Source: Rikenellaceae bacterium | GTDB taxonomy: Bacteria > Bacteroidota > Bacteroidia > Bacteroidales > UBA932 | NCBI GenBank assembly: GCA_900767375.1 | Contig: CAAFYX010000063.1 | Span: 1 to 13,921, forward strand | Length of the DNA stretch: 13,921 nt | Direction: 5' to 3' | Notes under the pieces: model-generated | Told to the model about the DNA's origin: nothing | Seen by the model: the letters and a program-made list of their open reading frames with translations, nothing else | Database searches by the model: none | Program-made: the position numbers and the translations under genes | In this document: piece after piece, positions 5,854 to 12,729 of the stretch | How the letters are laid out: each line of letters starts with the position of its first letter | Numbering within the stretch: position 1 is the first letter of the stretch

Positions 5854-6903
5854 CTATGCAAAGAATTCCTTGACTGCGTTTTCAATGTATTCCGCGGCCA
5901 TGGCGCGGTCGGCGATGTCGTCGGGGAACAGCAGTTTCCCTCCGGACGCCTGGAGGTGGCCGCCTCCGTGGAAGAATGTGCGGGCGAAGTCGTATGCGGA
6001 AGTGCCTTTCTTCGAGCGCACCGATACCCTGAACAGGCCGCCGTCCTCCTTGAGCATGACGCTCATCCTGACGCCGGCGGCGGTCAAAGGCATGTTCACG
6101 ATGCTCTCCAGGTCACCCTCGCGTATGTCATACTGCTCGAGCTCTTCCTTGTAGAGGACGATATGGGCTACTCCCCCGGGAAGTATGGCCATCCTGTCCT
6201 TCAGGATGAATCCGGTGATTCTCAGCCGGTTCTCCCTGTAGCTTCTGAAGACGTGGTCGATTATGTCATCGCGGTCAACTCCCGCCTCGAGAGTCCTTGA
6301 GGCCATTTCCAGGGTACTCGGGAAGACGGAGTTCGCGAAATTGTTCGTGTCCGTGGTCATTCCGGCTGTCACTGCCCTCAGGGTGAAGGCCGGCAGCGCC
6401 GATGCCTTTCCGCCGATAGCGGGGAGGCTCATCAGTATCCAGAAGAGAAGCTCGCTCGCTGATGAGATGTCGGTCTCGGAAAAAACGAGGTCGAACTTGT
6501 CGCAGTCGGGCTCTCTGTGATGGTCTATGAGGATCTTCCCGGCTCTGGACTCCGTCAGGGCGGCTTCAAGGCCTTCGACCCTCTGGAAGCCGGAGCAGTC
6601 CAGGCAGATTATGAGGTCGCTGGAGCCGATCCATTCCATGCATGCGTCCGGGACCTCGTCCAGGACGAGGGTGGAGGCCAGGCTCCTGTCGTCGAAGATG
6701 AAGTCCAGTGTCCCTGACCATCTGTTGGAATATATCGTCCTGACGTCCTTTCCGAGGATGTCCTGAAGGAAACGCGCCATGCCGAGGGAGCTGCCGACGG
6801 CATCTCCGTCGGGGCGCGTGTGCGTCACGATAGAGATGCGGGAGGCTTTTTCAAGCAACTCCCGGAGGGCTTCCATGCGCTCTTCTGTGATGGTTAGGGT
6901 CAT
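5854..6903 (-). CDS. nrnA: DHH/DHHA1 phosphoesterase, NrnA-type (oligoribonuclease / pAp phosphatase)
   Basis: The 349-residue protein carries the DHH-family metal-binding motifs in order: HTRPDGDAVGSS (H28, D32, D34), CLDCS (D102), and LIDHHRE (D127, H128, H129). The DTDISSASELLFW block follows. The C-terminal DHHA1 domain ends in the substrate-binding GGGHLQASGG (313-322). Family members degrade nano-RNAs to mononucleotides and dephosphorylate pAp from sulfur metabolism, using Mn2+ in the cytoplasm. Length and motif order are typical. An in-frame ATG exists at 6948, but it would lie upstream of the likely promoter at 6921-6928, and the family alignment starts near MTLTITEERM, so 6903 was chosen. 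It is the first gene of the minus-strand operon and is transcribed divergently from the gene at 7002. Confidence 0.9.
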   Translation of the reverse strand: MTLTITEERMEALRELLEKASRISIVTHTRPDGDAVGSSLGMARFLQDILGKDVRTIYSNRWSGTLDFIFDDRSLASTLVLDEVPDACMEWIGSSDLIICLDCSGFQRVEGLEAALTESRAGKILIDHHREPDCDKFDLVFSETDISSASELLFWILMSLPAIGGKASALPAFTLRAVTAGMTTDTNNFANSVFPSTLEMASRTLEAGVDRDDIIDHVFRSYRENRLRITGFILKDRMAILPGGVAHIVLYKEELEQYDIREGDLESIVNMPLTAAGVRMSVMLKEDGGLFRVSVRSKKGTSAYDFARTFFHGGGHLQASGGKLLFPDDIADRAMAAEYIENAVKEFFA

Positions 6904-6920
6904 ACTGTTTTTTTCAAATG

Positions 6921-6928
6921 CAAATTTA
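6921..6928 (-). promoter_or_regulatory. Bacteroidota-type -7 element for the minus-strand operon
   Basis: Read on the minus strand, the bases are TAAATTTG, a full match to the Bacteroidota -7 consensus TAnnTTTG. A partial -33 element (TTTA) lies 19 bp upstream at 6948-6951. Transcription would start near 6913, leaving a leader of about 10 bases before nrnA. This placement supports the 6903 start. Confidence 0.55.
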
Positions 6929-6936
6929 TAAAGAAT

Positions 6937-6968
6937 ATTGCATTTCATAAATGAAATTTATAACTTTG
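6937..6968 (+). promoter_or_regulatory. Bacteroidota-type promoter for the 7002 gene
   Basis: TAACTTTG at 6961-6968 is a full match to the -7 consensus TAnnTTTG. ATTG at 6937-6940, 20 bp upstream, fits the -33 TTTG element. Transcription would start near 6975, about 27 bases before the start codon. The spacer contains the dyad at 6942-6957. Confidence 0.65.
6942..6957. promoter_or_regulatory. Operator-like dyad between divergent promoters
   Basis: ATTTCATAAATGAAAT is a 16-bp inverted repeat with perfect 7-bp arms around AA. It fills the -33/-7 spacer of the plus promoter and overlaps the -33 region of the minus promoter. A bound regulator there could affect both directions. AT-rich DNA makes chance palindromes commoner, so this is a candidate only. 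Confidence 0.4.
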
Positions 6969-7001
6969 TACGACTTTTGAAAAATAATAAATACTCAAAA
7001 T

Positions 7002-7688
7002 ATGTTAAAGAAGCTTTTCACCTGGCTTATCCTTCCAGTCGCCATTGTTGCACTGGTCTACGCCATCGTCTCATGCATCATGCAGCCTGTCAAGTTCAAT
7101 AAGGAAACAGCATTCCGCAAGGAAGTGGCTGTCCAGAGGCTCAAGGACATCCGTACCCTTCAGGTCGCCTACAAGAGTGTGAACAATAAGTTCAACTCTT
7201 CCATCGACTCCCTCAAGGACTTCTATCTTAACGGCCAGATGGTCGTCGTCATGCAGGTAGGTTCAATGGATGACTCCGTGGCAGTGGCTCACACCGAGGC
7301 TATCAAGAAGGCTAACAAGAAGATCTCCGGTGCTGAACTCTACCAGATGTACCTTGCAGGTGACAAGAATCTCGTATTCTCTGTAGAGAGCAAGATTCCT
7401 GTGAAGGACACCCTCTTCAATAACCGTCCGGATTTCTGCATCGACTCCCTGAAGTACATTCCATTCTCAGGTGGCAGCGAGGTGCAGATGGAGGCTATCT
7501 CAAAGCTCGTTTCCGGTGTGCAGGTTCCTCTGTTTGAGGCCAAGATGCCTTACAGGGAGCTTCTCAAGGGCCTTGACAACCAGCTCAGAATCAACCTCGA
7601 CGCTGAGTGCAGGGACCAGAACAGATACGAAGGTCTCCAGGTCGGCAGCATTTCCGCTCCTAACAACAACGCAGGTAACTGGGAGTAG
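7002..7688 (+). CDS. Conserved Bacteroidales-type membrane-anchored protein of unknown function
   Basis: The 228-residue protein has one hydrophobic segment at about 7-27, behind a short positive N terminus (MLKKL), and a soluble remainder that should face the periplasm. A cysteine at C25 (VSC) raises the possibility of a lipoprotein, but the spacing fits a membrane anchor better. Residues 33-75 are charged and helical (FRKEVAVQRLKDIRTLQVAYK), resembling a short coiled coil; the rest has no motif I can name. It is 7 bp upstream of the DUF3822-like gene and in line with rsmD, so the three probably share a transcript. I recall such proteins beside DUF3822 in Bacteroidales, but its function is unknown to me. 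Start: ATG just after an A-rich leader and the promoter at 6937-6968. Confidence 0.82.
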   Translation: MLKKLFTWLILPVAIVALVYAIVSCIMQPVKFNKETAFRKEVAVQRLKDIRTLQVAYKSVNNKFNSSIDSLKDFYLNGQMVVVMQVGSMDDSVAVAHTEAIKKANKKISGAELYQMYLAGDKNLVFSVESKIPVKDTLFNNRPDFCIDSLKYIPFSGGSEVQMEAISKLVSGVQVPLFEAKMPYRELLKGLDNQLRINLDAECRDQNRYEGLQVGSISAPNNNAGNWE

Positions 7689-7695
7689 GAAATTG

Positions 7696-8379
7696 ATGGA
7701 CCAAATACAGAAAAACAGAATATCCATTCAAGTTTCCTTGAGTGGATATTCTTTTAAAATAGAGAATGCCGGGGTAGCGCGCTCGTCCGAATGGCTGGGC
7801 GCGGACCGCGTTTTTACCACTCCCGAGTTCCAGTCGCGCTATGATGAGGTGTCGATCTCGCTGTTCACCCCCAAGTGCGCCCTGGTCCCTGAGCAGTTCT
7901 TCATCCCGGGCAAGGAGCGCGAGAGCCTTTCCGAGGTCGTGGACTTGAAGGAAGGTGATGTGGTGGAATACGTTCCGGTCAAGTCCTTCGGGTCCGTCCT
8001 TCTGTATTCAAACTCCATCGGCGAGTCCCTGTCCTCACTTGTCTCCCGTGCCGTCCTCACCGTGGACGGGCAGAGCGCGCCGGTCCTTCCTGAACTGTAC
8101 TGGCTTCTTGAGAGCGTGCCTCTCTGCAGTGAGTACAACAGGATCCTGGCATCCTTCAGGGACGGCTACCTCCATCTTGTAATCGCTCAGGGCAGGAGTC
8201 TTCTGCTGGCAAACGTATATAAGGCAATGGACTTCACCACGGCCGAGTATTTCATTTTCCTGGCGATGAAGACCCTCCAGCTGAATCCTGAGGTCTCCAC
8301 CATCAGATGGCGCACTCCTCTGACCGAGGCCGAGGAGATGTCATTGTACCGGTATTTCGCTTCAGTGGAAAGTATATGA
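7696..8379 (+). CDS. DUF3822-family protein
   Basis: The 227-residue soluble protein has the character of the DUF3822 family, which is typical of Bacteroidota and commonly lies immediately upstream of rsmD. The family is thought to have an actin-like ATPase fold; this protein shows an opening beta-rich segment (RISIQVSLSGYSFKIEN) and a mid-protein GYLHLVIAQGRSLLLANVY block (157-175). No catalytic motif can be pointed to and the role is unknown. An upstream extension in this frame (from 7471) overlaps the previous gene and looks non-protein-like. The start at 7696 has AGGAAA a few bases upstream. Its stop overlaps the rsmD start as ATGA (8376-8379), implying coupled translation, so a link to ribosome modification is plausible but unproven. 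Confidence 0.82.
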   Translation: MDQIQKNRISIQVSLSGYSFKIENAGVARSSEWLGADRVFTTPEFQSRYDEVSISLFTPKCALVPEQFFIPGKERESLSEVVDLKEGDVVEYVPVKSFGSVLLYSNSIGESLSSLVSRAVLTVDGQSAPVLPELYWLLESVPLCSEYNRILASFRDGYLHLVIAQGRSLLLANVYKAMDFTTAEYFIFLAMKTLQLNPEVSTIRWRTPLTEAEEMSLYRYFASVESI

Positions 8380-8915
8380 GAATCATCGGCGGCAGGCTTA
8401 AAGGCAAGAACATCAACCCTCCTATGGGCTACAGGGCCCGCCCTACGACGGACTTTGCCAAGGAGGGCCTTTTCAATATTCTCAACAACGAATATGAGTT
8501 CGAGGACCTGAAGGTCCTGGACCTTTTCGGCGGTACGGGTGCGATAGCGTTCGAGTTCGCATCGAGGGGCGCCTCCAGGGTGTATTGCGTGGAGATGGTC
8601 CGGGAGAACGCCTCTTTCATAAAGACAGAGGCGGGACGGCTCGGCCTGGGGAACGTCACCATGGTACGTGACAACGTCTTCGATTTCCTTCCGATCTGCC
8701 GCGAAAAGTTCGACATAATATTCGCAGATCCTCCGTATGCGCTGGAGGGGCTGGAGACTCTTCCGGACAAGGTCCTGGAGCAGGACATCCTTCATGATGA
8801 CTGCTATTTCATCCTGGAGCACGGTGACGAGCATTCGTTCAAGGACCATCCGTGTTTCGTCAAGGAGCGCAGTTATGGCCGTGTCCATTTCTCCTTCTTT
8901 AAGAAAGGTAATTGA
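8376..8915 (+). CDS. rsmD: 16S rRNA (guanine966-N2)-methyltransferase RsmD
   Basis: The 179-residue protein starts MRIIGGRLKGKNI and continues ARPTTDFAKEGLFNIL, the RsmD N-terminal signature. The S-adenosylmethionine site VLDLFGGTGAIAFEF spans residues 47-61, and the catalytic DPPY tetrad is at 118-121. RsmD methylates the exocyclic N2 of guanine 966 (E. coli numbering) of 16S rRNA during small-subunit assembly. Length matches the family, and the start overlaps the DUF3822 stop by 4 bp. An upstream in-frame start at 8307 would add 23 residues inside the preceding gene and is not supported by the conserved MRIIGG beginning. Confidence 0.95.
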   Translation: MRIIGGRLKGKNINPPMGYRARPTTDFAKEGLFNILNNEYEFEDLKVLDLFGGTGAIAFEFASRGASRVYCVEMVRENASFIKTEAGRLGLGNVTMVRDNVFDFLPICREKFDIIFADPPYALEGLETLPDKVLEQDILHDDCYFILEHGDEHSFKDHPCFVKERSYGRVHFSFFKKGN

Positions 8916-8924
8916 TTTTGCGAT

Positions 8925-10400
8925 ATGTATTCTTTCATTATCAGTCTGGTCGCCCTGATTCTGGGCTATATTTTCTACGGCAGATTCGTAGAGAAGATCT
9001 TCGGCACTGACCCGAACCGCATCACTCCCGCTGTTTCAAAGAACGACGGTGTGGATTTCATACCTATGCCGGGTTGGAAAGTTTTCCTCATCCAGTTTCT
9101 GAACATTGCAGGAACAGGTCCAATCTTCGGCGCCATAATGGGCGCGAAATTCGGTCCCTCTGCGTTTCTCTGGATAGTGCTGGGCTCCATATTTGCCGGA
9201 GCAGTCCACGACTACCTGTCCGGTATGATCTCCCTCCGCGGAGACGGTGCCAACCTTCCGAATATCATAGGACATTATCTGGGCAAAGGATTGCGATATT
9301 CGATGCTGGTTATCATTGTCTTCCTTCTCCTCCTTGTCGGAGCGGTATTCGTGTTCAGTCCGGCTATGATTCTCGGTGAGACAGTGTCATTCTCCTCCAA
9401 TGTCACAACTTCGACGTTCATTTGGGTGGGGATAATATTTGTCTATTATATTATGGCCACCCTTCTTCCTATAGATAAGATCATCGGCAAGATTTATCCT
9501 GTTTTCGCTTTGGCTCTGATCTTTATGGCAATAGGCCTGATGTGCGGACTTTTCGTGAAATGGCCTTCCATCCCTGAGTTCTGGGATGGCCTGGCAAATC
9601 GCGGTCCTAGTGTCGGAATGGAAGGGCAGAGCATTTTTCCTTGCATGTTCATCACCATCGCCTGCGGCGCGATAAGTGGCTTCCACGCCACTCAGAGCCC
9701 TATGATGGCTCGCTGTATGAAGAGCGAGAGGATTGCCCGTCCGGTTTTCTATGGTTCGATGATTACTGAAGGTATTGTTGCCCTTATATGGGCTGCCGTT
9801 GCATCATATTTCTACTTCGACGGAGGTGCCGCCGAAGTGGGGGCCGAAATCAGTGCTGCCGCTCCTACCATCGTGACCAAGGTCTCGCGTAGCTGGCTCG
9901 GTTCCTTCGGAGGTATCCTGGCTATTCTCGGTGTAGTCGCTGCGCCTATCACCTCGGGTGACACCTGCTTCAGGAGTGCCCGTCTCACTGTTGCAGGACT
10001 CTTCAAGTACGATCAGAGACCTCTGAAGAACCGTCTTCTCATTTGTATTCCGCTCTTTATTGCTTCGGGTCTTCTTCTCTGGTTCAACATCGCTGACGAG
10101 AACGGTTTCAACATTATCTGGAGATATTTCGGCTGGATCAACCAGACCCTCTCCGTATTCACTCTCTGGGCTATCTCTGTATGCCTTGTCAAGCGGCGCA
10201 AGGGGGCTGCATACCTCATCGCTGAGATTCCTGCCCTCCTTATGACCATCGTTACGGTAACCTTCATACTTACCCAGAAGATCGGTTTCGGTCTGCCGCT
10301 TGAAGCCGGCATTCTGATTTCCTGCCTTCTCGCTATGGCGCTCGACGGCATATTCCACTACAAGTGCTTCCGCGGTGATTTTATCGGTTCCGAGAAGTAA
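8925..10400 (+). CDS. cstA: CstA-family carbon starvation transporter, short form
   Basis: The 491-residue, highly hydrophobic protein carries the CstA N-terminal domain hallmarks: NIAGTGPIFGAIMGAKFGP (60-78), GAVHDYLSGMISLRGDG (92-108), SGFHATQSPMMARCM (251-265) and PITSGDTCFRSAR (341-353). About 12-14 membrane segments are expected. CstA and its relative BtsT take up peptides or pyruvate, the best-studied examples in enteric bacteria during nutrient limitation. E. coli CstA is about 700 residues, so this is the compact form seen in many anaerobes. The substrate here is not predictable. It begins 9 bp after rsmD, with AAAGG at 8904-8908 as a possible binding site. It is followed by an AT-rich gap with ArgR-box-like sites that belong to the next operon. 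Confidence 0.92.
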   Translation: MYSFIISLVALILGYIFYGRFVEKIFGTDPNRITPAVSKNDGVDFIPMPGWKVFLIQFLNIAGTGPIFGAIMGAKFGPSAFLWIVLGSIFAGAVHDYLSGMISLRGDGANLPNIIGHYLGKGLRYSMLVIIVFLLLLVGAVFVFSPAMILGETVSFSSNVTTSTFIWVGIIFVYYIMATLLPIDKIIGKIYPVFALALIFMAIGLMCGLFVKWPSIPEFWDGLANRGPSVGMEGQSIFPCMFITIACGAISGFHATQSPMMARCMKSERIARPVFYGSMITEGIVALIWAAVASYFYFDGGAAEVGAEISAAAPTIVTKVSRSWLGSFGGILAILGVVAAPITSGDTCFRSARLTVAGLFKYDQRPLKNRLLICIPLFIASGLLLWFNIADENGFNIIWRYFGWINQTLSVFTLWAISVCLVKRRKGAAYLIAEIPALLMTIVTVTFILTQKIGFGLPLEAGILISCLLAMALDGIFHYKCFRGDFIGSEK

Positions 10401-10405
10401 TTTTG

Positions 10406-10418
10406 TGAAATTTATTCA
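10406..10418. promoter_or_regulatory. Candidate ArgR box 1
   Basis: TGAAATTTATTCA has perfect TGAA/TTCA arms with a 5-bp centre, one base shorter than the E. coli-type ARG box TGAATwwwwATTCA. It lies in the argR leader, 20 bp centre-to-centre from box 2, about two helical turns. Confidence 0.45.
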
Positions 10419-10425
10419 TAATTTT

Positions 10426-10438
10426 TGCATAAAATTCA
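10426..10438. promoter_or_regulatory. Candidate ArgR box 2
   Basis: TGCATAAAATTCA matches the ARG box arms with one mismatch and the same 5-bp centre as box 1. The next site is about 42 bp downstream, four helical turns. A near -7 element TATTTTG (10441-10447, one base short of TAnnTTTG) follows directly. Confidence 0.4.
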
Positions 10439-10467
10439 AATATTTTGGATAAATTCGTGTCCGATTT

Positions 10468-10481
10468 GGAATAATTATTCG
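10468..10481. promoter_or_regulatory. Candidate ArgR box 3, abutting the argR start codon
   Basis: The central GAATAATTATTC (10469-10480) is a perfect 12-bp palindrome matching the ARG box core GAATwwwwATTC at every position; only the outermost T and A are replaced by G. It ends 2 bp before the argR ATG, so bound ArgR could block transcription of the operon. This is the best of the three sites. Confidence 0.6.
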
Positions 10482-10483
10482 CT

Positions 10484-10963
10484 ATGAATGAAAAGAACAA
10501 CAGGCAGGAAGTTATCAAGGACCTGGTCAGAACCGGCCTGGTCCATAGCCAGGAAGAACTGCAGAACCTTCTGATACAGAAGGGATTCGATGTTACACAA
10601 GCCACTCTGTCCCGCGATATGAAGGCCCTTGGGATCGTGAAGATGCACGACCCTGCATACGGATACAGTTACAGGATTCCGTATCAGAAGCACACTCCTT
10701 CCCTTCCTCTCAACGCCTCCGCCTCGCTGGACGGAATCTACAGCCTGGAGTTCGCCTCTCCTCTCGCTGTCATAAAGACCCATCCGGGTTTTGCGAGCAT
10801 GACCGCAGCCATCATCGATGCCAAGGCGTCGGAAACCATCATCGGCACGCTGGCCGGTGACGATACCGTCATCCTCGTGGTCAGGGAGGGCTTTTCGCGT
10901 GAGCAGGTGATTTCCTCCCTGAGCGCGGTCATACCGGGAATTGAAAATAAAATAAACAAATAA
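10484..10963 (+). CDS. argR: Arginine repressor ArgR
   Basis: The 159-residue protein has the ArgR N-terminal winged helix, with SQEELQNLL at 22-30 and the recognition part VTQATLSRDMKALGIVK (37-53). The C-terminal oligomerisation and arginine-binding domain contains GTLAGDDTVILVVREG (121-136), the family's GTIAGDDT signature with the aspartates that bind the ligand's amino group. ArgR forms hexamers that bind ARG-box palindromes when arginine is plentiful. Three such palindromes lie in its leader, so autorepression together with the downstream genes is likely. The middle segment 65-82 is somewhat longer than usual. It starts after an 83-bp gap from cstA and ends 11 bp before the argG fusion. 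Confidence 0.95.
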   Translation: MNEKNNRQEVIKDLVRTGLVHSQEELQNLLIQKGFDVTQATLSRDMKALGIVKMHDPAYGYSYRIPYQKHTPSLPLNASASLDGIYSLEFASPLAVIKTHPGFASMTAAIIDAKASETIIGTLAGDDTVILVVREGFSREQVISSLSAVIPGIENKINK

Positions 10964-10974
10964 AAAGGTTAGTT

Positions 10975-12729
10975 ATGAGTGAAGTAATCGTGGAGATAGC
11001 TTCAGAGAAGCATCTCAAGTATGTACCCGAGATTTTAAAGACAATCGAAGACGCCACAAAGGTCAGGGGCACCGGCATCGCCAAGAGAAAGCCTGAATAT
11101 GTGGAGCAGAAAATAAAGGAAGGCAAGGCCATCATCGCCATGGACGGTGACAATTTCGTGGGCTTCTGCTATATCGAGTGCTGGGAGCACGGCGAGTTCG
11201 TGGCCAACTCAGGACTCATCGTAAAGACCGAGTACCGCGGCCAGGGCGTAGCCAAGAGGATCAAGCAGAAGGCTTTCGAGCTTTCCCGCGAGAAGTTCCC
11301 TGAGGCAAAGATCTTCGGCCTTACGACCGGAGCAGCTGTGATGAAAATCAATACTGAGCTCGGCTATGTGCCTGTGACCTTCAACGACCTCACCACCGAC
11401 CCTACCTTCTGGAAGGGATGCGAGAGCTGTATCAACTACGACGTGCTGACCCGCAACAACTGCACCCGCTGCCTCTGCACCGGTATGCTCTATGACCCGG
11501 CCAAGCATCCTGAGTCTCAGAAGAAGAAGGTTGTAGTCGCCTTCAGCGGCGGTCTCGACACCTCCTTCACCGTGATGTACCTGGCCAAGGAGAAGGGTTA
11601 TGACGTCTATGCAGCCTGCGCCAATACCGGTGGCTTCAGCGAGCAGCAGCTCAAGGAGAACGAGGAGCGCGCATACGCCCTCGGTGCCAAGAAATACGTC
11701 ACCCTCGACCTCACCGGCGAGTACTATCAGAAGAGCCTCAAATATATGATCTATGGCAATGTCCTCAGGAACGGTACCTATCCTATCTCCGTTTCCTCAG
11801 AGCGCATCTTCCAGGCCCTTGCAGTCGCCCGCTACGCCAAGGAGATCGGCGCCTCCGCCATCGCCCACGGTTCCACCGGTGCCGGCAACGACCAGGTGCG
11901 CTTCGACATGACCTTCCTTGTGGCCGCTCCTGGAATGGAGATCATCACCCTCACCCGCGACATGAACCTCAGCCGCCAGTTCGAGGTGGACTATCTCAAC
12001 CAGCACGGCTTCAAGGCAGACTTCGCCAAGCTGAAATATTCATACAACGTAGGCCTCTGGGGCACTTCCATCTGCGGAGGCGAGATCCTCGACTCCAAGC
12101 AGGGACTTCCGGAGAGCGCATATCTGAAGCAGGTCACCAAGACCGGAACCGAGCAGATCAGCCTCGAGTTCAAGCAGGGTGTCCTCGTGGGCGTGAACGG
12201 CGAAAAGTTCGAGGACGGCGTGAAGGCCATCCAGAAAGTCGAGTCCATCGCCGCACCTTACGGAATCGGCCGTGACATGCACGTCGGTGACACCATCGTC
12301 GGCATCAAGGGCCGTGTAGGCTTCGAGGCTGCAGCTCCTATGCTCATCATCGCCGCTCACAAGTTCCTTGAGAAATTCACCCTCAGCAAGTGGCAGCAGT
12401 ACTGGAAGGACCAGGTGTCCAACTGGTACGGTATGTTCCTCCACGAGAGCCAGTACATGGAGCCTGTGATGCGTGACATCGAGGCCATGCTCGAGAGCAG
12501 CCAGAGGAATGTCAATGGAACCGTCACAATGGAGCTCCGTCCGTACTGCTTCTCCACCGTCGGTGTCGATTCACCTGACGACCTCGTGAAGAACAAGCTC
12601 GGAGAGTACGGTGAAGGCGCCAAGGGATGGACCTCAGATGAGGCGAAGGGCTTCATCAAAGTCACTTCCACACCTCTCCGTGCATACTATCTCAACCATC
12701 CTGAGGAAGGAGCAGAGCTTGAGAAGTAA
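10975..12729 (+). CDS. argG: GNAT N-acyltransferase fused to argininosuccinate synthase (ArgG)
   Basis: The single 584-residue frame joins two enzymes. Residues 1-145 form a GNAT domain with the acyl-CoA loop YRGQGVAKRIKQKA (87-100). Residues 149-168 hold five cysteines (CESC then CTRCLC). From about 185 a complete, roughly 400-residue ArgG follows: ATP pyrophosphatase loop AFSGGLDTSF (189-198), TYPISVSSERIFQALAVA, HGSTGAGNDQVRFD (298-311) and a normal C terminus. ArgG condenses citrulline with aspartate using ATP. The GNAT part may acylate glutamate, the first step, but this is inferred from context. From memory, Bacteroides carries a separate GNAT gene at this place between argR and argG. 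No stop, frameshift or convincing internal binding site is visible at the junction (M171 has none). AAAGG lies just upstream of the start. Confidence 0.93.
   Translation: MSEVIVEIASEKHLKYVPEILKTIEDATKVRGTGIAKRKPEYVEQKIKEGKAIIAMDGDNFVGFCYIECWEHGEFVANSGLIVKTEYRGQGVAKRIKQKAFELSREKFPEAKIFGLTTGAAVMKINTELGYVPVTFNDLTTDPTFWKGCESCINYDVLTRNNCTRCLCTGMLYDPAKHPESQKKKVVVAFSGGLDTSFTVMYLAKEKGYDVYAACANTGGFSEQQLKENEERAYALGAKKYVTLDLTGEYYQKSLKYMIYGNVLRNGTYPISVSSERIFQALAVARYAKEIGASAIAHGSTGAGNDQVRFDMTFLVAAPGMEIITLTRDMNLSRQFEVDYLNQHGFKADFAKLKYSYNVGLWGTSICGGEILDSKQGLPESAYLKQVTKTGTEQISLEFKQGVLVGVNGEKFEDGVKAIQKVESIAAPYGIGRDMHVGDTIVGIKGRVGFEAAAPMLIIAAHKFLEKFTLSKWQQYWKDQVSNWYGMFLHESQYMEPVMRDIEAMLESSQRNVNGTVTMELRPYCFSTVGVDSPDDLVKNKLGEYGEGAKGWTSDEAKGFIKVTSTPLRAYYLNHPEEGAELEK

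Noticed and set aside
6904..6948. 15-codon extension of NrnA
   Set aside because: It would begin upstream of the likely -7 element, and the added residues are not part of the family's conserved start.
7471..7695. Extension of the DUF3822-like protein, and similarly 8307-8375 for RsmD
   Set aside because: Both lie inside the preceding gene in another frame; the inner starts have better context (AGGAAA upstream, or ATGA overlap with the conserved MRIIGG start).
11485..12729. Separate argG gene starting at the internal ATG (M171)
   Set aside because: No ribosome binding sequence precedes it and the frame is continuous with the GNAT domain, so a fusion is the simpler reading.
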